From Tissierellia bacterium (lineage in GTDB: Bacteria > Bacillota > Clostridia > Tissierellales > Peptoniphilaceae): a DNA stretch of 64,000 bases. The stretch is taken from the NCBI GenBank assembly GCA_030538075.1, contig JAUNUQ010000005.1:8727-72726 (forward strand), in the 5' to 3' direction. Below, in pieces: positions 61,734 to 64,000 of the stretch. The notes under the pieces are model-generated. The model ran no database searches and was not told the DNA's origin. It saw only the letters and a program-made list of their open reading frames with translations. The position numbers and the translations under genes are program-made. How positions within the stretch are numbered: the first letter of the stretch is position 1; the number at the start of each line of letters is the position of its first letter.

Positions 61734-63272
61734 ATGATGAAAGATAGAAAAAGACGTATATTGGCATTAATTGGCACGGTGGTATTGCTATTCTCCTCCT
61801 GCAGGGGAACAGAGCAAGCGAAGCCGAAGCCGCAAACCGAACAGACAGTAGCGGTTGAGGACCAAAAGGTGTCAGCAAGCCCTCCCCTGCGCTTGGGAGT
61901 CCTATTCAATCCCGATGACTCAGTGGATCCGGCGACGATCACATCGCCAGGGGGGATGGCATTGGCATTTTATGTATATGACACCCTCTGTATGATGAGT
62001 GAAGATGGCATACGATATTCCTTGGCCGAGTCCATTGAACCCAATGCGGCAGGCGATATATTCACTATTGTATTGAAGGATAATCTCCAGTACTCAGATG
62101 GAAGTCCAGTGACAGGCCAGGATATTATCGACTCTATCGTGTATCTTTCGAAAAGTGCAATGTATCAATCCATGTACAGCAATCTGGATCAGGAGGGTTG
62201 CAGCGCTTCTGGAAATACGGCAATCCTCAAGCTCAAGTCACCGATGTCCGATTTTGTGTTTTCATCCCTTGCGATGTTTTCGCCAATTGCACCCAAGGGC
62301 GCATTCAAGGGGATAGGAGCCGGTCCCTATGTCATTAAAGAGGGAGACGCTTCGAGTGGCTACACATTGACAGCACATGAAGAGTATCATGCTGGAAAAC
62401 CACCTATTCATGAAGTGATCTTGCTCCCAGTCACGGGATCGGCCTCCCAGGCCAATGCCCTTCGGGTGGGAGAGATTGACTACGCTTGGGGCTTAGATCC
62501 AGCGGCCATTCAGAGTCTAGAAGGCGCAGATGATATCGAAATGCCCGAGAGCACCTTAGACAGCGCCGTAGCCAAAGAGCTGGTCCTCAACACGCGGGTT
62601 GCGCCTTTTAATGATCCAGAAGTGCGACATGCTGCAAAGCTCACGATCGATCGTGAAAAAATGGTGAACACCCTACTAGGAGAGAGTGGGGAATTGGCCA
62701 ACGATATGCTGGGAAAGGGATACGACACCTACCCAGAGGATATACCTCAGAGAGAAGCGGATAAAGAAGAAGCAAAACGCATCTTCCAAGAAAAAGGTGT
62801 TACGGAATTCACAATAGTGGCATCGGACATCGTACCTGGTCAAGTGGCTGCAAGTGAGCTGATGCAGCAGGAATTTGCGGATGTGGGCGTTGTGGTGACG
62901 ATCAAGGAACTGGATCCACAGTCATTCTTTGCACAAATGGAAGACCTTTACAAGGAGTCGGCCTTCACCTTCTACTGGGTCAATCGCACGCCGATCGCTG
63001 AGTTTCGAAGTCAGGTGCTGAAGGATTCTCCCTACAATGTATCTGGGTATTATTCCGATGTGACGGAGGAGGAGTTCATCAAAGCCACATTCACCTCGGA
63101 TGAAGCAGTGCAGAATGACGCGATTCGCGAGATATCAAAGGACATCCATGAAAATGGAGGGGAGCTGATATGGGGCTATCAAAAACAGCTTTCTGCACAT
63201 CGTAAAGGTCTGCAGGGCGTGGTCATCACCCAATCCATTCCTTGGATTGCACAAGCGACCCTAGATTATTAA
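61734..63272 (+). CDS. ABC transporter substrate-binding lipoprotein, family 5
   Basis: 512 residues. Signal peptide with a lipobox-like LLFSSC (Cys about 23), then a Lys/Pro/Gln-rich linker to about 55. The family 5 fold follows, with VDPATITSPGGMALAFYVYD (given in part: DPATITSPG) and NLQYSDGSPVTGQDIIDS. Relatives bind peptides, nickel, or opine-type metallophores such as staphylopine. AAAGGAAAAAGAG precedes the start. It belongs to the same operon as the two ABC half-transporters and the downstream permease. Confidence 0.85.
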   Translation: MMKDRKRRILALIGTVVLLFSSCRGTEQAKPKPQTEQTVAVEDQKVSASPPLRLGVLFNPDDSVDPATITSPGGMALAFYVYDTLCMMSEDGIRYSLAESIEPNAAGDIFTIVLKDNLQYSDGSPVTGQDIIDSIVYLSKSAMYQSMYSNLDQEGCSASGNTAILKLKSPMSDFVFSSLAMFSPIAPKGAFKGIGAGPYVIKEGDASSGYTLTAHEEYHAGKPPIHEVILLPVTGSASQANALRVGEIDYAWGLDPAAIQSLEGADDIEMPESTLDSAVAKELVLNTRVAPFNDPEVRHAAKLTIDREKMVNTLLGESGELANDMLGKGYDTYPEDIPQREADKEEAKRIFQEKGVTEFTIVASDIVPGQVAASELMQQEFADVGVVVTIKELDPQSFFAQMEDLYKESAFTFYWVNRTPIAEFRSQVLKDSPYNVSGYYSDVTEEEFIKATFTSDEAVQNDAIREISKDIHENGGELIWGYQKQLSAHRKGLQGVVITQSIPWIAQATLDY

Positions 63273-63280
63273 GTCTTATC

Positions 63281-64000
63281 ATGGAATACCAAAGGAACAA
63301 ACACTATAGGCTGAGAGCGTCGCAGTATGCCCTTATTCCGTGGCTCCTGCGTCGCTTCCTCCGCGGATTGGCATTGTGGATGATAGCCTGTTTTGTGCTA
63401 TATCTCCTGCTAGAATTATTGCCGGGGGATGCTGCGACTCAGTTGGTCGGAAAGGATGGACCTGAGGCGGTGCAGAAGGCGAGGGCTGAGATGGGACTGG
63501 ATCAGCCCTGGTTGATGCGCTATATCAGCTGGCTAAGAGGACTACTTCAAGGAGATCTCGGTCATAGCTTGGCGAGCAGAGTACCAGTGGCAAGGCTGAT
63601 GGCCAAGCCCCTATTAGCTACGCTCCTCGTGTCTGGTATCGTAGTGGTGGCACTAATACTGATCACAATTCCAGCATCCCTACTCCTGGGTTATCAAAGG
63701 AGCCGGATGACTTCTCTTGTCTCGGCAGGGGCGATCACGATCAGCGCATTGCCGGAATTCGTCACCGGTATCATCATGATGGGGGTCCTATGTATTGGAG
63801 CTCGTATTCTTCCGGTGCTTTCCGTCCCTGGACCAAACCAGTCAGTCTGGGATCGGCCAATCACCCTCGTACTACCAGCTCTAATTCTCTGGTTGACCTG
63901 CTCAGCCGGAATTTTTCGACGCGTGCGAGCCATGGTGTCTACCTATGCCTCTTCGGCTTATGTGAGGGAGGCAGAGCTTGCAGGCCTATCCCATATGCGG
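63281..64000 (+). CDS. ABC transporter permease (DppB/NikB type), cut by the window end
   Basis: 240 codons without a stop, open to the last base. A basic N terminus (LLRRFLRG) precedes the first membrane segment ending in ELLPGDAATQLVG, a family hallmark. DLGHSLASRVPV follows at about 90, and the EAA loop AYVREAELAGLSHMR starts at the window end. The start lies 8 bases after the binding-protein stop and has a weak ribosome site, so it is probably coupled. The rest of an Opp/Nik-type transporter should follow. Confidence 0.88.
   Translation, partial: MEYQRNKHYRLRASQYALIPWLLRRFLRGLALWMIACFVLYLLLELLPGDAATQLVGKDGPEAVQKARAEMGLDQPWLMRYISWLRGLLQGDLGHSLASRVPVARLMAKPLLATLLVSGIVVVALILITIPASLLLGYQRSRMTSLVSAGAITISALPEFVTGIIMMGVLCIGARILPVLSVPGPNQSVWDRPITLVLPALILWLTCSAGIFRRVRAMVSTYASSAYVREAELAGLSHMR

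Overview
This is bacterial chromosomal DNA, read as a mid-GC anaerobic Firmicute of class Clostridia. The signs are strong GGAGG ribosome sites, several TTG and GTG starts, desulfoferrodoxin, triple CWB2 wall-binding repeats, a proBA pair, YtrA-type GntR control, a cobalamin riboswitch, UroD-type methyltransferases and DUF169. The family placement is an inference. No rRNA, CRISPR array or prophage was seen; there is one tRNA gene.

Layout. 1-11.0 kb: a BceS-type kinase at the edge, desulfoferrodoxin, an RDD protein, SppA, a CWB2/VanY carboxypeptidase, a YtrA-type regulator with ABC transporter, a DUF438/PAS protein and proBA. 11.06-13.44 kb: a decayed patch between two copies of a 23-bp repeat, with membrane-gene remnants, an intact SDR gene and a truncated transposase. 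13.6-18.1 kb: GntR and IclR regulators and a FIST-ALDH operon whose promoter has two tandem IclR-like palindromes. 18.2-24.7 kb: a cysteine desulfidase gene followed by a sigma-54 activator, then an L-2-amino-thiazoline-4-carboxylate (ATC) hydrolase homologue with an M20 amidohydrolase, divergent from a two-gene membrane system. The divergent intergenic region has two face-to-face -24/-12 promoters and inverted-repeat enhancer-like sites between them. This is the best candidate for an undescribed system: a regulated scavenging route for a cysteine-yielding thiazoline or N-acyl compound.

24.8-30.2 kb: housekeeping and accessory genes, including a cytochrome b5-like lipoprotein paired with a His-rich membrane protein, an XRE membrane regulator, a PanE-like reductase, a ChrA transporter and a HAD protein. 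30.3-38.8 kb: two MetQ-like lipoproteins, MetN, MetI, two UroD/MtaA-type methyltransferases, an Asp/Glu racemase and a DUF169 protein. 38.9-44.4 kb: a cobalamin riboswitch in front of a complete five-gene Opp/Nik-type ABC transporter. Together these two blocks suggest corrinoid-dependent methyl-transfer metabolism and its supply of cobalt or corrinoid.

44.5-51.1 kb: tRNA-Gly(CCC), PAP2 phosphatase, a divergent PurC, an M50-like protease, YbaK, a nitroreductase, and a glutamate-cysteine ligase directly followed by a glutathionylspermidine-synthase-like ATP-grasp enzyme (possible unusual thiol pathway). 51.1-57.7 kb: a VOC protein, a lipoprotein, and a response regulator-kinase-ABC-FtsX operon. 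57.9-64 kb: an operon of two half-size ABC transporters resembling siderophore importers (YbtPQ/IrtAB type), an Opp-type binding protein and a permease cut by the window end, preceded by a DtxR-like palindrome, suggesting metal-controlled metallophore uptake.
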